Shown piece after piece: positions 26,108 to 34,037 of a stretch of 57,974 nucleotides of DNA. The position numbers were made by a program, and so were the translations under genes. The stretch covers positions 2,479,623 to 2,537,596 of the forward strand of contig NZ_QFRX01000001.1 in the NCBI RefSeq assembly GCF_003143935.1, read 5' to 3'. The notes under the pieces are model-generated. The model was not told the DNA's origin and searched no databases. It worked only from the letters and a program-made list of their open reading frames with translations. The first letter of the stretch is position 1; every line of letters starts with the position of its first letter. The DNA comes from Streptomyces sp. Act143 (GTDB lineage: Bacteria > Actinomycetota > Actinomycetes > Streptomycetales > Streptomycetaceae).

Positions 26108-28456
26108 ATGACACCTGAGCGACCCGACCCGGCGGTGCCGACGGCCACCTACCGGCTACAGCTTCAGCCCGACTTCCCCTTCGACGCCGCGGCGGCGGCC
26201 GTGCCGTACCTCGCCTCGCTCGGCGTCTCGCACCTGCACCTGTCCCCCGTCCTGGAGGCCGTCCCCGGCTCCCGGCACGGCTACGACGTCGTGGACCACG
26301 CGCGCGTACGGGGCGAACTGGGCGGTGAGGAGGGGCTGCGGGCGCTCGCGCGGACGGCGCGGGAGCACGGTCTCGGTCTGGTGGTGGACATCGTGCCGAA
26401 CCACATGGCCATGGCACCGCGGCACAACCGGGCCCTGTGGGAGGTGCTGAGGGAGGGCCCGAAGTCCCCGTACGCGCGCTGGTTCGACATCGACTGGGAG
26501 GCGCAGGGCGGGCAGGTCCTGCTGCCGGTGCTCGGCGGACCGCTCGGCGGCGAGCTGGAGCGCTTGGCGGTCGACGGGAACGTCCTGCGCTACTACGACC
26601 ACGCCTTCCCGCTCCGCGAGGGCACCCAGGACCTGCCGCTGCCCCAGCTCCTGGACGCCCAGTGGTACCGCCTGGGGTGGTGGCGACTGGCCCGTACCGA
26701 GCTCAACTACCGGCGCTTCTTCAGCATCTCGGAGCTGATCGGGGTGCGGGTGGAGGACCCGGAGGTGTTCGAGGCCACCCATGCCAAGATCCTCCAGCTG
26801 CTGCACGAGGGAGTGGTCGACGGGCTGCGGATCGACCATCCCGACGGGCTCGCCGACCCGGACGCGTATCTGCTGCGGCTGCACGAGGCGACGGGCGGGC
26901 GCTGGACGGTGGTGGAGAAGATCCTCGCGGACGGCGAGCCGCTGCCCGCCTCCTGGCCGGTCGCGGGAACCACGGGCTACGACGCGCTGCGGCATGTGGA
27001 CGGGGTGTTCACCGACCCGGCCGGGTTCGGGGAACTGCTCGGCCAGTACCGGCGGTTCGCGGCTCCGCAGACCGACCGGGGCGGGCACTGGGAGGCGACG
27101 GTGCGGCGGGCGGCGTACCGGGTGCTCACGCACGAGCTGGCCGCCGAGACCGAGCGGCTGACCCGGGTGGCGGTCCGGCTGTGCGCCGGCTCGCCGGAGC
27201 CCGCGCTGCGCGACCGCGCGCCGTGGGCGCTGCGCACCGCCCTCCAGGAGCTGCTGGTGCGGATGGAGGTCTACCGGCCGTACACCTCGGTCGACGCCGC
27301 GTCCGTCGTGACCGAGGAGGCCGCCGAGGAGGCGCGGCAGGCGTTCGTCGTCCCGGAGGAGGCGGGTGCGGTCGACGTCGTCCGCGATCTGGTGCTCGGG
27401 CGGGCGGGCGACGGGCCGGAGCACGCGGAGTTCCGGGCCCGGTTCGCGCAGACCTCGTCGGCACTGCGCGCCAAGTCGGTGGAGGACACGGCGTTCTACC
27501 GGTACGTGCCGCTGCTGTCGGCGACCGAGGTGGGCGGGAACCCCGGCAGCCCGGCCGTGTCGCCGGACGACTTCCACGCCTACTGCGCACGCGTGCAGCG
27601 CGACTGGCCGGCGACCGGGACCGTGGTGTCGACCCATGACACCAAGCGCAGCGCGGACGTGCGGGCCGCGCTGGCCGTGCTCACCGAGTGCCCGGAGCGC
27701 TGGGCCGACGTGCTGGCCGAGGTGACGCGCACCGGTGACGGCGTGCCGGACGCACAGGTGGCGTGGGCGGCCTGGCAGACCGTGTTCGGGCTCGGCCCGG
27801 CGAGCGTGGAGCGGGTGCGGGGGGCGCTGCTGAAGCATGTGCGCGAGGCCGGGCTCTACACCAGCTGGACGGAGCAGGAACCGCCGTACGAGGAGGCGGT
27901 GGCGGCGTTCGTCGCGGCGGGGCCGTGCGGGGTGCCGGGCGAGCGCGTGGCGGCCTTCCGCGGCGCCCTGGAGCCGTCGGTGCGGGCGAACGTGCTCGGC
28001 ACGGCGCTGCTCCATCTGACGATGCCGGGGGTGCCGGACGTCTATCAGGGCACGGAGGCCGAGTACCGGGCGCTGGTGGACCCGGACAACCGGCGGCCGG
28101 TGTCGTTCCCGCCCGCGGAGCCCGGCGAGAAGGGCGCGCTGACGACGGCGGCCCTGCGGCTGCGGGCCCGGCGGCCCGCCGCGTTCGGCGACTCGGCCAC
28201 GTACACGCCGCTCTCGGCGGAGGGCCCGGCGGCCGCGCACTGCCTGGCGTTCGCCCGCTCCGGGGACGTCGTCACCGCCGTCACCCGGCTGTCGCTGCGG
28301 CTGGCGGAGGCGGGCGGCTGGGGGGAGACACGGCTGGCGCTGCCGCCGGGGCGCTGGGTCGACGTGCTGGCTGCGGAGCGCGAGTTCACCGGGCACGTGC
28401 GCGTGGCGGAGCTGTTCGGGGTGCTGCCGGTGGCGTTGCTGGAACGGGTCGGCTAG
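26108..28456 (+). CDS. treY: Malto-oligosyltrehalose synthase TreY (GH13_26)
   Basis: This 782-residue enzyme starts at ATG 26108 with PTATYRLQLQPDFPF, the family opening. Catalytic residues lie in VDGLRIDHPDGL (Asp), RWTVVEKIL (Glu) and STHDTKRSADVR (Asp). It isomerises the reducing-end alpha-1,4 bond of maltodextrin to an alpha-1,1 bond, giving maltooligosyl-trehalose, the substrate of TreZ. TreZ is encoded 5.6 kb away on the same strand, separated by a pseudogene and peptidase genes. The length is normal for the family. Confidence 0.96.
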   Translation: MTPERPDPAVPTATYRLQLQPDFPFDAAAAAVPYLASLGVSHLHLSPVLEAVPGSRHGYDVVDHARVRGELGGEEGLRALARTAREHGLGLVVDIVPNHMAMAPRHNRALWEVLREGPKSPYARWFDIDWEAQGGQVLLPVLGGPLGGELERLAVDGNVLRYYDHAFPLREGTQDLPLPQLLDAQWYRLGWWRLARTELNYRRFFSISELIGVRVEDPEVFEATHAKILQLLHEGVVDGLRIDHPDGLADPDAYLLRLHEATGGRWTVVEKILADGEPLPASWPVAGTTGYDALRHVDGVFTDPAGFGELLGQYRRFAAPQTDRGGHWEATVRRAAYRVLTHELAAETERLTRVAVRLCAGSPEPALRDRAPWALRTALQELLVRMEVYRPYTSVDAASVVTEEAAEEARQAFVVPEEAGAVDVVRDLVLGRAGDGPEHAEFRARFAQTSSALRAKSVEDTAFYRYVPLLSATEVGGNPGSPAVSPDDFHAYCARVQRDWPATGTVVSTHDTKRSADVRAALAVLTECPERWADVLAEVTRTGDGVPDAQVAWAAWQTVFGLGPASVERVRGALLKHVREAGLYTSWTEQEPPYEEAVAAFVAAGPCGVPGERVAAFRGALEPSVRANVLGTALLHLTMPGVPDVYQGTEAEYRALVDPDNRRPVSFPPAEPGEKGALTTAALRLRARRPAAFGDSATYTPLSAEGPAAAHCLAFARSGDVVTAVTRLSLRLAEAGGWGETRLALPPGRWVDVLAAEREFTGHVRVAELFGVLPVALLERVG

Positions 28457-28489
28457 GAGGGACAGGAGGCGGACGCCCTCACGCGCGCG

Positions 28490-28527
28490 TGTGTAGTTGC
28501 CGTTCTGCCCGACGAGGTCCGCCGGAG
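28490..28527 (+). repeat. 38-bp direct repeat, copy 2 (at 5' breakpoint of flavoprotein pseudogene)
   Basis: This copy is identical to 21385-21422 in the same orientation. It is out of its coding context: treY ended 34 bases earlier, and flavoprotein-like coding begins directly after it. An ACGCGCGCGT element (28481-28490) abuts it. Confidence 0.95.
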
Positions 28528-29809
28528 CCGTCGACTGGCCCGCCCTCGTGGCGCTGCGGGACGGCATCGTGGCGCGCAACCACAAGGGCGTGGAGGCGCA
28601 TCTCGCGCACGCGGGCGTGCGGGTGGTGCGAGGGAGCGCGCGCCTGACCGGGCCGCGCTCGGTGCGCGTGGAGCGCGCGCGCATTGATCACGCGCCCGGC
28701 GCGCCGAGTGATCACGAGACCGGCGCGCCGAGTGACCTCGCGCCCGGCGTGCACGACTTCGTCGCGCGCCGTGGTCTGGTCCTGGCGACCGGCTCACGGC
28801 CGCGTGTGCTCCCGGGGCTCGTGCCGGACGGCCGGCGTGTGGTGACGAGCGACGACGCGCTGTTCGCGCCCGGGCTGCCGGCGTCCGTGCTCGTGCTCGG
28901 CGGCGGGGCGATCGGCGTGCAGTACGCCTCCTTCCACCGTTCGATGGGCGCGGAGGTGACTCTCGTGGAGGCCGCCGACCGGATCGTGCCGCTGGAGGAC
29001 GCCGATGTGAGCCGGCACTTGGCGCGCGGGCTGAAGAAGCGCGGCATCGACGTCCAGGCGGGCGCCCGGCTGCTGGACGCGGCGGTGCGCGACGACGCCG
29101 TACGCGCGCGCGTGCGGTCGGCGCGCGGCGAGATCCGCACGCTCACGGTCGAGCGGCTGCTGGTCGCCGTCGGCCGGGAGCCGGTCACCGACGGCCTCGA
29201 CCTGGCCGCCGCGGGCCTCGCGGCGGACGCGCGGGGGTTCGTCGCACCGGCCGACTGGTCGCGCCTGGAGACGGCCGTGGACGGCGTCCACGTCGTGGGT
29301 GATCTGCTGCCGCCGCCGTCCCTCGGCCTGGCCCACGCCTCGTTCGCGGAGGGCCTGTCGGTGGCGGAGGTGCCGGCGGGGGCGGCGTCCGCACCCGTCG
29401 ACTGCGCGGCCGTGCCCCGCGTCACCTACTCGGCGCCGCAGACCCGCGGCCGTCGGCCCGAGCGAGACGGAGGCATGCGCGCGTGGGCACGAGGTGCGCG
29501 TGGGCACGAGGTGCGCGTGGGCACGAGGTGGTCGTCGACTCCATGCCGCTGACCGCCGTGGCGAAGGGGATGGTGCACGGTCGCGGCGGCATGGTGAAGG
29601 TCGTCGCGGAGGCCGGTGACGGCCGGGTGCTCGGCGTGCACCTGGTCGGTCCGCAGGTGCCCGAGATGATCGCGGAGAGCCAGCTGGTCGTCGGCTGGGA
29701 CGCGACGCCGTCCGACCTGGCCCGGCACGTGCTCGCGCATCCGACCCTGTCGGAGGCCGTCGGCGAGGTCTTCCTGACGCTCGCCGGGCGCGGTCTGCAC
29801 CGGAGTTGA
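28528..29809 (+). pseudogene. Truncated, twice-frameshifted dihydrolipoamide dehydrogenase-like flavoprotein
   Basis: Similarity begins abruptly after the 38-bp repeat at DWPALVALRDGIVARNHKGV, so about 100 N-terminal residues with the FAD motif and redox cysteine pair are missing. The NAD(P) motif VLVLGGGAIGVQYAS and the second FAD motif (DGVHVVGDLLPPPSLGLAHA) follow in one frame. The frame shifts after APQT (one extra C near 29447) and again inside a 3x17-bp tandem repeat (29479-29529). The C-terminal dimerisation domain (SMPLTAVAKGMVHGRGG to the stop at 29809) is in the third frame. An in-frame 24-bp triplication lies at 28686-28757. It is non-functional as read. Confidence 0.85.
29479..29529 (+). 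repeat. 17-bp tandem repeat x3 causing a frameshift
   Basis: Three exact copies of GCGCGTGGGCACGAGGT run head to tail. One copy would encode the ARGHEV stretch of the normal protein. Two extra copies add 34 bases, shifting the frame by one. Confidence 0.95.
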
Positions 29810-29984
29810 GCACTGGGGCCCGCGCCCCGGCCCGGCGGGACCGGCGCCCCTTCGGTACCGGCATCCCTTCCCTCCGGAGGTGAATGCCTCTGGGCGCCCC
29901 CTGGAGCCTCCCCCGGTGCGTCCTTGACAGTCCACCGCGACCGTGGGGTACTGCGGATTGCGAAGCCGGGCGGATGTGTCGGGG
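29810..29984. promoter_or_regulatory. Upstream region of M14 peptidase 1 with TTGACA element
   Basis: A perfect TTGACA (about 29924-29929) is followed 17-19 bases later by GGTACT/TACTGC, a possible weak -10. A start of transcription near 29955 would fit translation from GTG 29985. No terminator is seen after the pseudogene. Confidence 0.35.
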
Positions 29985-31235
29985 GTGAGTCTCCTGCCGG
30001 AGCTGCGCTACCCCACAGTGACCGAAGTCGTCACATCGGCAAGAGCGTTGGCCGCTCATCGGCCGGCTCTGTGCACCCTGCGGGAGGTGGGCCGTTCACG
30101 GGCGGGCAGACCCCTGCTGCTGCTGTCCGTGGGCCACGCGGAGCGCGCCGTACTCGTCGTCGCCGGCGCCCACTCCAACGAGCCGACCGGCGGCGCCACC
30201 CTCCTCTCCGTCGCCGAACGGGTGGTACGCGAAGGGGAGTTGCGGGCGGACACCTCCTGGCACTTCCTGCTGTGCGCGGACCCCGACGGGGCGTCCCTGC
30301 ATGTGACACCGGCGCCACGCAACCTGTTCGAGTACCACCGGGGATTCTTCCGGCCCGCGGGCCACGAACAGCCGGAATGGTCACCGGCGGTGCTCCCGCC
30401 CGACCGGCTGCCGCCCGAGACCCGTGCCCTGACCGGTGTCATCGACGAGCTGCGCCCCTACCTCCAGGTGACGCTGCACGGCACCGAACTGGGGGGCAGC
30501 TGGGTGCAGTTGACGAAGGACATCCCGGGACTCGCCGAGCCGTTCGCCAAGTCCGCCGCGGAACACAACATCCCGGTGGAGACCGGGGCCTCGGACGCCG
30601 CGGGCTGGCCGGCGTCCGGGCCGGGGGTGCATGTGATGCCCGCGCCGGGCGCCGGGGCGGCGTACCCGAGCATGCCGGACGACGCGCGCAACAGCACCTG
30701 GTACCACGCGCACCGGTACGGCGGGCTGACCGCGATCGTCGAGGTGCCGATGTGGGCGAGCGACCTGGTCGACGACCCGGTGCCGCACCCCGATCCGGCG
30801 GTGGCGCTGCGCCGGCTGGCGAGGCGGCTGCTGCTGGACACCCATGAGGTGGAGCGAGTGCTGACCGACGCGCTGCCCCGCCTGCCCGGCGTCGGGGGTC
30901 CGCTGCTGCGGGCCGCCCGATGGGGGCTCGAACTGGTGCCGGGACTGGCCGCGGACTGGATGCACATGGTGCCCGTCGACAACACGCGCGCGTACGTGGG
31001 CAGTGTGGACGCGTTCGCGCGGCGGCTGCCGCTGCGGGCGGCGGCGATGCTGCTGCGGGTCCTGACGGAGCACGACGACCGCGCGGCACCGCGCCTGGAG
31101 CAACTCGTCGCGACCTGGAGCGAGGCGTTCGCGGAACGATTCCGGGCCCGCTGGGTGCCGTTGGAGCACCAGGTGGAGCACCAGGCCCGCACGGTGGTGG
31201 AAGCGGCGCGACACGCGCGCGACCGGTCCACGTGA
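29985..31235 (+). CDS. M14-family zinc carboxypeptidase-like protein (copy 1)
   Basis: This 416-residue protein starts at GTG 29985, chosen because a TTGACA promoter element lies upstream and because its inverted paralogue aligns from the same point. Zinc ligands His63 and Glu66 are in GAHSNEPTGG, and the third ligand His is in VTLHGTELGG. There is no signal peptide, so it should act in the cytoplasm. M14 enzymes remove C-terminal residues or cleave small peptides or cell-wall amide bonds. A paralogue lies on the opposite strand at 31822-33180. The substrate is unknown. Confidence 0.82.
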   Translation: MSLLPELRYPTVTEVVTSARALAAHRPALCTLREVGRSRAGRPLLLLSVGHAERAVLVVAGAHSNEPTGGATLLSVAERVVREGELRADTSWHFLLCADPDGASLHVTPAPRNLFEYHRGFFRPAGHEQPEWSPAVLPPDRLPPETRALTGVIDELRPYLQVTLHGTELGGSWVQLTKDIPGLAEPFAKSAAEHNIPVETGASDAAGWPASGPGVHVMPAPGAGAAYPSMPDDARNSTWYHAHRYGGLTAIVEVPMWASDLVDDPVPHPDPAVALRRLARRLLLDTHEVERVLTDALPRLPGVGGPLLRAARWGLELVPGLAADWMHMVPVDNTRAYVGSVDAFARRLPLRAAAMLLRVLTEHDDRAAPRLEQLVATWSEAFAERFRARWVPLEHQVEHQARTVVEAARHARDRST

Positions 31236-31242
31236 GGACCGC

Positions 31243-31350
31243 CCCGGCCGCACGGCACAGGGCAGGAGGCGCTCCCCCGACCGCACGGGCACAAGGCCTG
31301 AGTCGCATCCCCGACCCCACGGGCCCAGGGCCGGTGTCACATCCCCGGCC
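31243..31350. repeat. 33-34-bp degenerate tandem repeat, about 3.2 copies
   Basis: Units start at 31243, 31276, 31310 and 31344 with the core CCCCGRCCSCACGG. They fill the 170-base convergent gap between M14 copy 1 and the subtilisin inhibitor gene. They may act in termination; no protein is encoded. Confidence 0.65.
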
Positions 31351-31405
31351 GGTCGCCCGTCGTCCGGCACGGACGCTGAACCGGCCGGGTGCATGACACG
31401 GCCGC

Positions 31406-31825
31406 TCAGCCGTCGAGCGCGAACACCGATCCCGTGCGGCCGGCCATCGCGCACCCGTTGGAGAAGGTCTCCGCGTACTCGACGGCCCGGCCGTTCCACT
31501 GCCCCCGCGCGTGTGCGGTCACCGGGGCGTAGATCATCGGGCAGTAGCCGTCCCTCGGCGGGAGCGCGGCGATGTCGCCGTCGACCGCCTCCAGTTCCGC
31601 GCAGGCCTCGGCGGCGCGCGTGTGTCCCTGGGGCGGGTCGCACAGCAGGAGGGTGCCGCGCGTGTCGCTGGACCGGGCGTCGCCCTTGGTGACCGTGAGG
31701 TAGAGCCAGTTGCCGGTACGGGAGTCGTCCTGGGCCGCCGCGGTGGGGGCCGTACCGGCGACGAGGAGGGCGGCCGCGGCGAGCAGGATACCCCGGGCCG
31801 CCTTCGATGCAGTGCGGTTCTTCAT
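31406..31825 (-). CDS. Subtilisin inhibitor-like (SSI family) secreted protein
   Basis: This 139-residue protein starts at ATG 31825 and has a Sec signal peptide ending near TAAAQDD. The mature domain carries the SSI landmarks: LYLTVTKGD, CDPPQGH, AACAELEAVDGD, the reactive site CPMIYAPV (P1 Met, P1' Ile) and the C-terminal FSNGCAMAGRTGSVFAL. Four cysteines form the usual two disulfides. It should inhibit subtilisin-type serine proteases outside the cell. Its ATG overlaps the stop of M14 copy 2 (ATGA), so it is translationally coupled to a carboxypeptidase gene. An S8 protease is encoded at 55188-56993 in this window. Confidence 0.93.
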   Translation of the reverse strand: MKNRTASKAARGILLAAAALLVAGTAPTAAAQDDSRTGNWLYLTVTKGDARSSDTRGTLLLCDPPQGHTRAAEACAELEAVDGDIAALPPRDGYCPMIYAPVTAHARGQWNGRAVEYAETFSNGCAMAGRTGSVFALDG

Positions 31826-33180
31826 TCCCGTTGCATCGGCACGGCCGCCTGCGAACCCCACCCCGACTCACCCGAACGAGAGCCCACGCGCGCGTGCCGC
31901 CCGGCCGCCAGTTCGAACGCGGCCCGCACCACGTGCGACTGGTACTCCACCTGGCGGGCGACGGGAATCCAGTAGGCCCCGCAGCCGTCGAGGTAGTCGG
32001 CGCACCAGACGTCGATGAGCCGGTCGAGTTCGGGCAGTACACCGGCCGGGTCGGCGCCGGCGGCCGTGACGAGCTGGTGCAGCAGTCCGGCCGTGCGCAG
32101 CGCCAGGCGTCGGCCGCAGATGCGCAGGGTGGCCAGGTGGGCGGTGCTGAGGGGCGGCAGCGGGTGGCCGCCGTCGATGCCGGGGACGTCGGGGTCCCAG
32201 GCGTCGGCGAGGCCCGGGCAGACCAGTAAATAGTCGTCCACCGGGGCCAGCAGCCGTTCCGCGTCCGGTACGGCGGCGAGATGCGGGCGGATCCGGGCGA
32301 GCAGCGGCTCCAGGAGCCCGGTGTCGTGCCGGAGCGTACGGCTGACGAGGCGCAGGACGGTGTCCGCGTCGACGGGCTCGGAGCCGTCCTCGACGGTGGC
32401 CACGCCCCACATGGGGGCCTCGACGACCGCGGTCACGGTGCCGTGCCGGTGGGGGTGGAACCAGGTGGACTCGACGGCGGCCTCGGTGATGGCCGCGGCC
32501 AGGTCGCCGCGGCGCGGCGGCGGGATGCGGTAGACGGCGGGGCCGAGGCCGGGCCAGTACAGGGTGTCGTACGCGCCGAGTTCGCGCGGGATGCCGAGCC
32601 GGCCGGCGACACGGGCGACGCGCCCGGCGAGTCCCGGCAGGTCGTGGGTCAGCTCGACGAAGCCGCCGCCGACGTCGACGCCGTGCAGGGAGCACTGCAG
32701 GAAGGGCCGCAGCTCGTCCTGGAGGTCGAGCAGGGCGCGGGTCTCCGGCAGGGTGGCCGCGGCGGCGCCGTCGGGCAGCCACTCCGGCTGCTCCAGGAAG
32801 CCGGGCCGGAAGAAGTGCCGGAAGTAGCGGCCGAGGGTGTACGGGCCGTGCAGCCAGCCCTCGTTGCGGCGCAGTCCGTCGGGGTCGAGGCTGAGCAGCA
32901 GGTTCCAGGTGGCGTCGGCGGCCTCGGTGAGCGTGGGGTCGTCGAGGGCGCGCTCGGCCAGGTGCAGGACGGTGGCGCCGCCCACTGGTTCGTTGGCGTG
33001 CGGGCCGGCGACGACGAGGGCCTGCCGGCTGCCGTGGCCGACGGACAGCAGCCACATCGGCGTGCCCGCGCGGGAGGTGCCGACGCGGCGGAGCCGGGCG
33101 TCGCGGGGGTGCCGGGCGACGAGTGCGGCGGCACGCGCGGCGAGTTCGTCGACGGACGGGTAGCGGAGGAGGGGCGACAG
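31822..33180 (-). CDS. M14-family zinc carboxypeptidase-like protein (copy 2), apparent CTG start
   Basis: This 452-residue protein is a paralogue of copy 1; both share LRYP-S/T-V near the start, SRAG-x-P, LLSVGH and zinc ligands (His61 and Glu64 in GPHANEPVGG, third His in CSLHGVDVGG). The only in-frame ATG (33057) would delete the first 41 residues, which are conserved with copy 1. The frame upstream offers CTG at 33180, six bases after a GGAGG site and at the same position as the GTG of copy 1. I therefore propose CTG initiation. The gene overlaps the SSI gene by four bases. There is no signal peptide. Confidence 0.75.
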   Translation of the reverse strand: MSPLLRYPSVDELAARAAALVARHPRDARLRRVGTSRAGTPMWLLSVGHGSRQALVVAGPHANEPVGGATVLHLAERALDDPTLTEAADATWNLLLSLDPDGLRRNEGWLHGPYTLGRYFRHFFRPGFLEQPEWLPDGAAAATLPETRALLDLQDELRPFLQCSLHGVDVGGGFVELTHDLPGLAGRVARVAGRLGIPRELGAYDTLYWPGLGPAVYRIPPPRRGDLAAAITEAAVESTWFHPHRHGTVTAVVEAPMWGVATVEDGSEPVDADTVLRLVSRTLRHDTGLLEPLLARIRPHLAAVPDAERLLAPVDDYLLVCPGLADAWDPDVPGIDGGHPLPPLSTAHLATLRICGRRLALRTAGLLHQLVTAAGADPAGVLPELDRLIDVWCADYLDGCGAYWIPVARQVEYQSHVVRAAFELAAGRHARVGSRSGESGWGSQAAVPMQRE

Positions 33181-33353
33181 GGCACACCTCCACAGTGTGG
33201 TGCCGTCGGTTCACCTGATGTGCATGGTGACGTACAGTCAGTCACGACTTGCGGGGCGCGTCAACACCGCGGCAGGCAAAGGGAATCAAGCGTTCTACAG
33301 CGAGCAAATCCCAGGCCAGAGCTAAGGTTCGGCTGAGTCGGGGGCCGCCGGAC
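33181..33353. other. Gap upstream of M14 copy 2
   Basis: This 173-base gap holds the GGAGG site for M14 copy 2 and a TTGACG element on the minus strand (near 33262) without a clear -10. CTGAGTC and GACTCAG (33333-33357) form a stem that overlaps the stop of the FHA gene and may terminate it. Confidence 0.35.
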
Positions 33354-33905
33354 TCAGTGCGCGGCGAGCCGGAACCACATCCGCCCGAAGCCGACCTGGT
33401 CGCCCTCCCGCACGACAGCCGCGCCGATGACCCGTCGCCCGTTCACCGTCGTGCCGTTGGTGGAGCCGAGGTCGCGCAGCACCCACATACCGCCCTGGCG
33501 GCTCAGTTCGGCGTGCACGCGCGAGACCGTCTCATGGCTCAGACGGAGGCCGTTGGCGGGGTCGCGGCCGATGCGCAGCGGGTGGGTGTTGCCGGGGTGG
33601 GGCAGCAGCAACTTGGGCAGCCGCTCGGCCTGCCAGGCGCGGCGCAGCCGCTGGGTGAAGCCCGAGACCGCTTCGACGGACCCGAAGACCACGCGGGAGA
33701 GGCGGCTCTCCGAGGGCAGGTCCGCGGTGAGCGCCGCGAGTTCGTCGGAGCGGCGGGCGGCGAGCGCCAGTTCCATCCGCCGGATGAACGTGTCGTGCGA
33801 CAGCCGACCCATGGCGACGCCGTCGCGGAGCACCTTCAGCGCCTTGTCGCGCTCCGCGTCGGAGAGCCGCGCGGGGTACGTGTTGAACTCGAAGGACGAC
33901 GTCAC
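33354..33905 (-). CDS. DUF1707 and FHA domain protein
   Basis: This 183-residue protein starts at GTG 33905. Residues about 8-60 form a DUF1707 domain (ARLSDAERDKALKVLRDGVA then GRLSHDTFIRRMELAL). Residues about 105-183 form a forkhead-associated phosphothreonine-binding domain with IGRDPANGLRLSHETVSRVHAEL and LRDLGSTNGTTVNG, containing the key Arg, Ser, His and Asn residues. It has no membrane segment. It should be a docking protein for a Ser/Thr kinase substrate; no kinase gene is adjacent. Confidence 0.9.
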   Translation of the reverse strand: MTSSFEFNTYPARLSDAERDKALKVLRDGVAMGRLSHDTFIRRMELALAARRSDELAALTADLPSESRLSRVVFGSVEAVSGFTQRLRRAWQAERLPKLLLPHPGNTHPLRIGRDPANGLRLSHETVSRVHAELSRQGGMWVLRDLGSTNGTTVNGRRVIGAAVVREGDQVGFGRMWFRLAAH

Positions 33906-34037
33906 GCTCGTGATTGTCGGGCAGTGGACGCACGGTGTCCAGAAAACGCGAGAACGGCCGCCACGCGCGCGGACTGATCGCGTTTGAAGCACCATGGACG
34001 GGCTACATCACGGTGAGCAGACGAAGGGGAACCGTCC

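Noticed and set aside
21385..28527. Integrated element bounded by att sites
   Set aside because: No integrase, tRNA gene or transposase lies between or beside the 38-bp repeats, and the enclosed genes are ordinary Streptomyces metabolism.
31243..31350. CRISPR-like array
   Set aside because: Units are degenerate along their full length with no unique spacers; a simple tandem repeat explains it.
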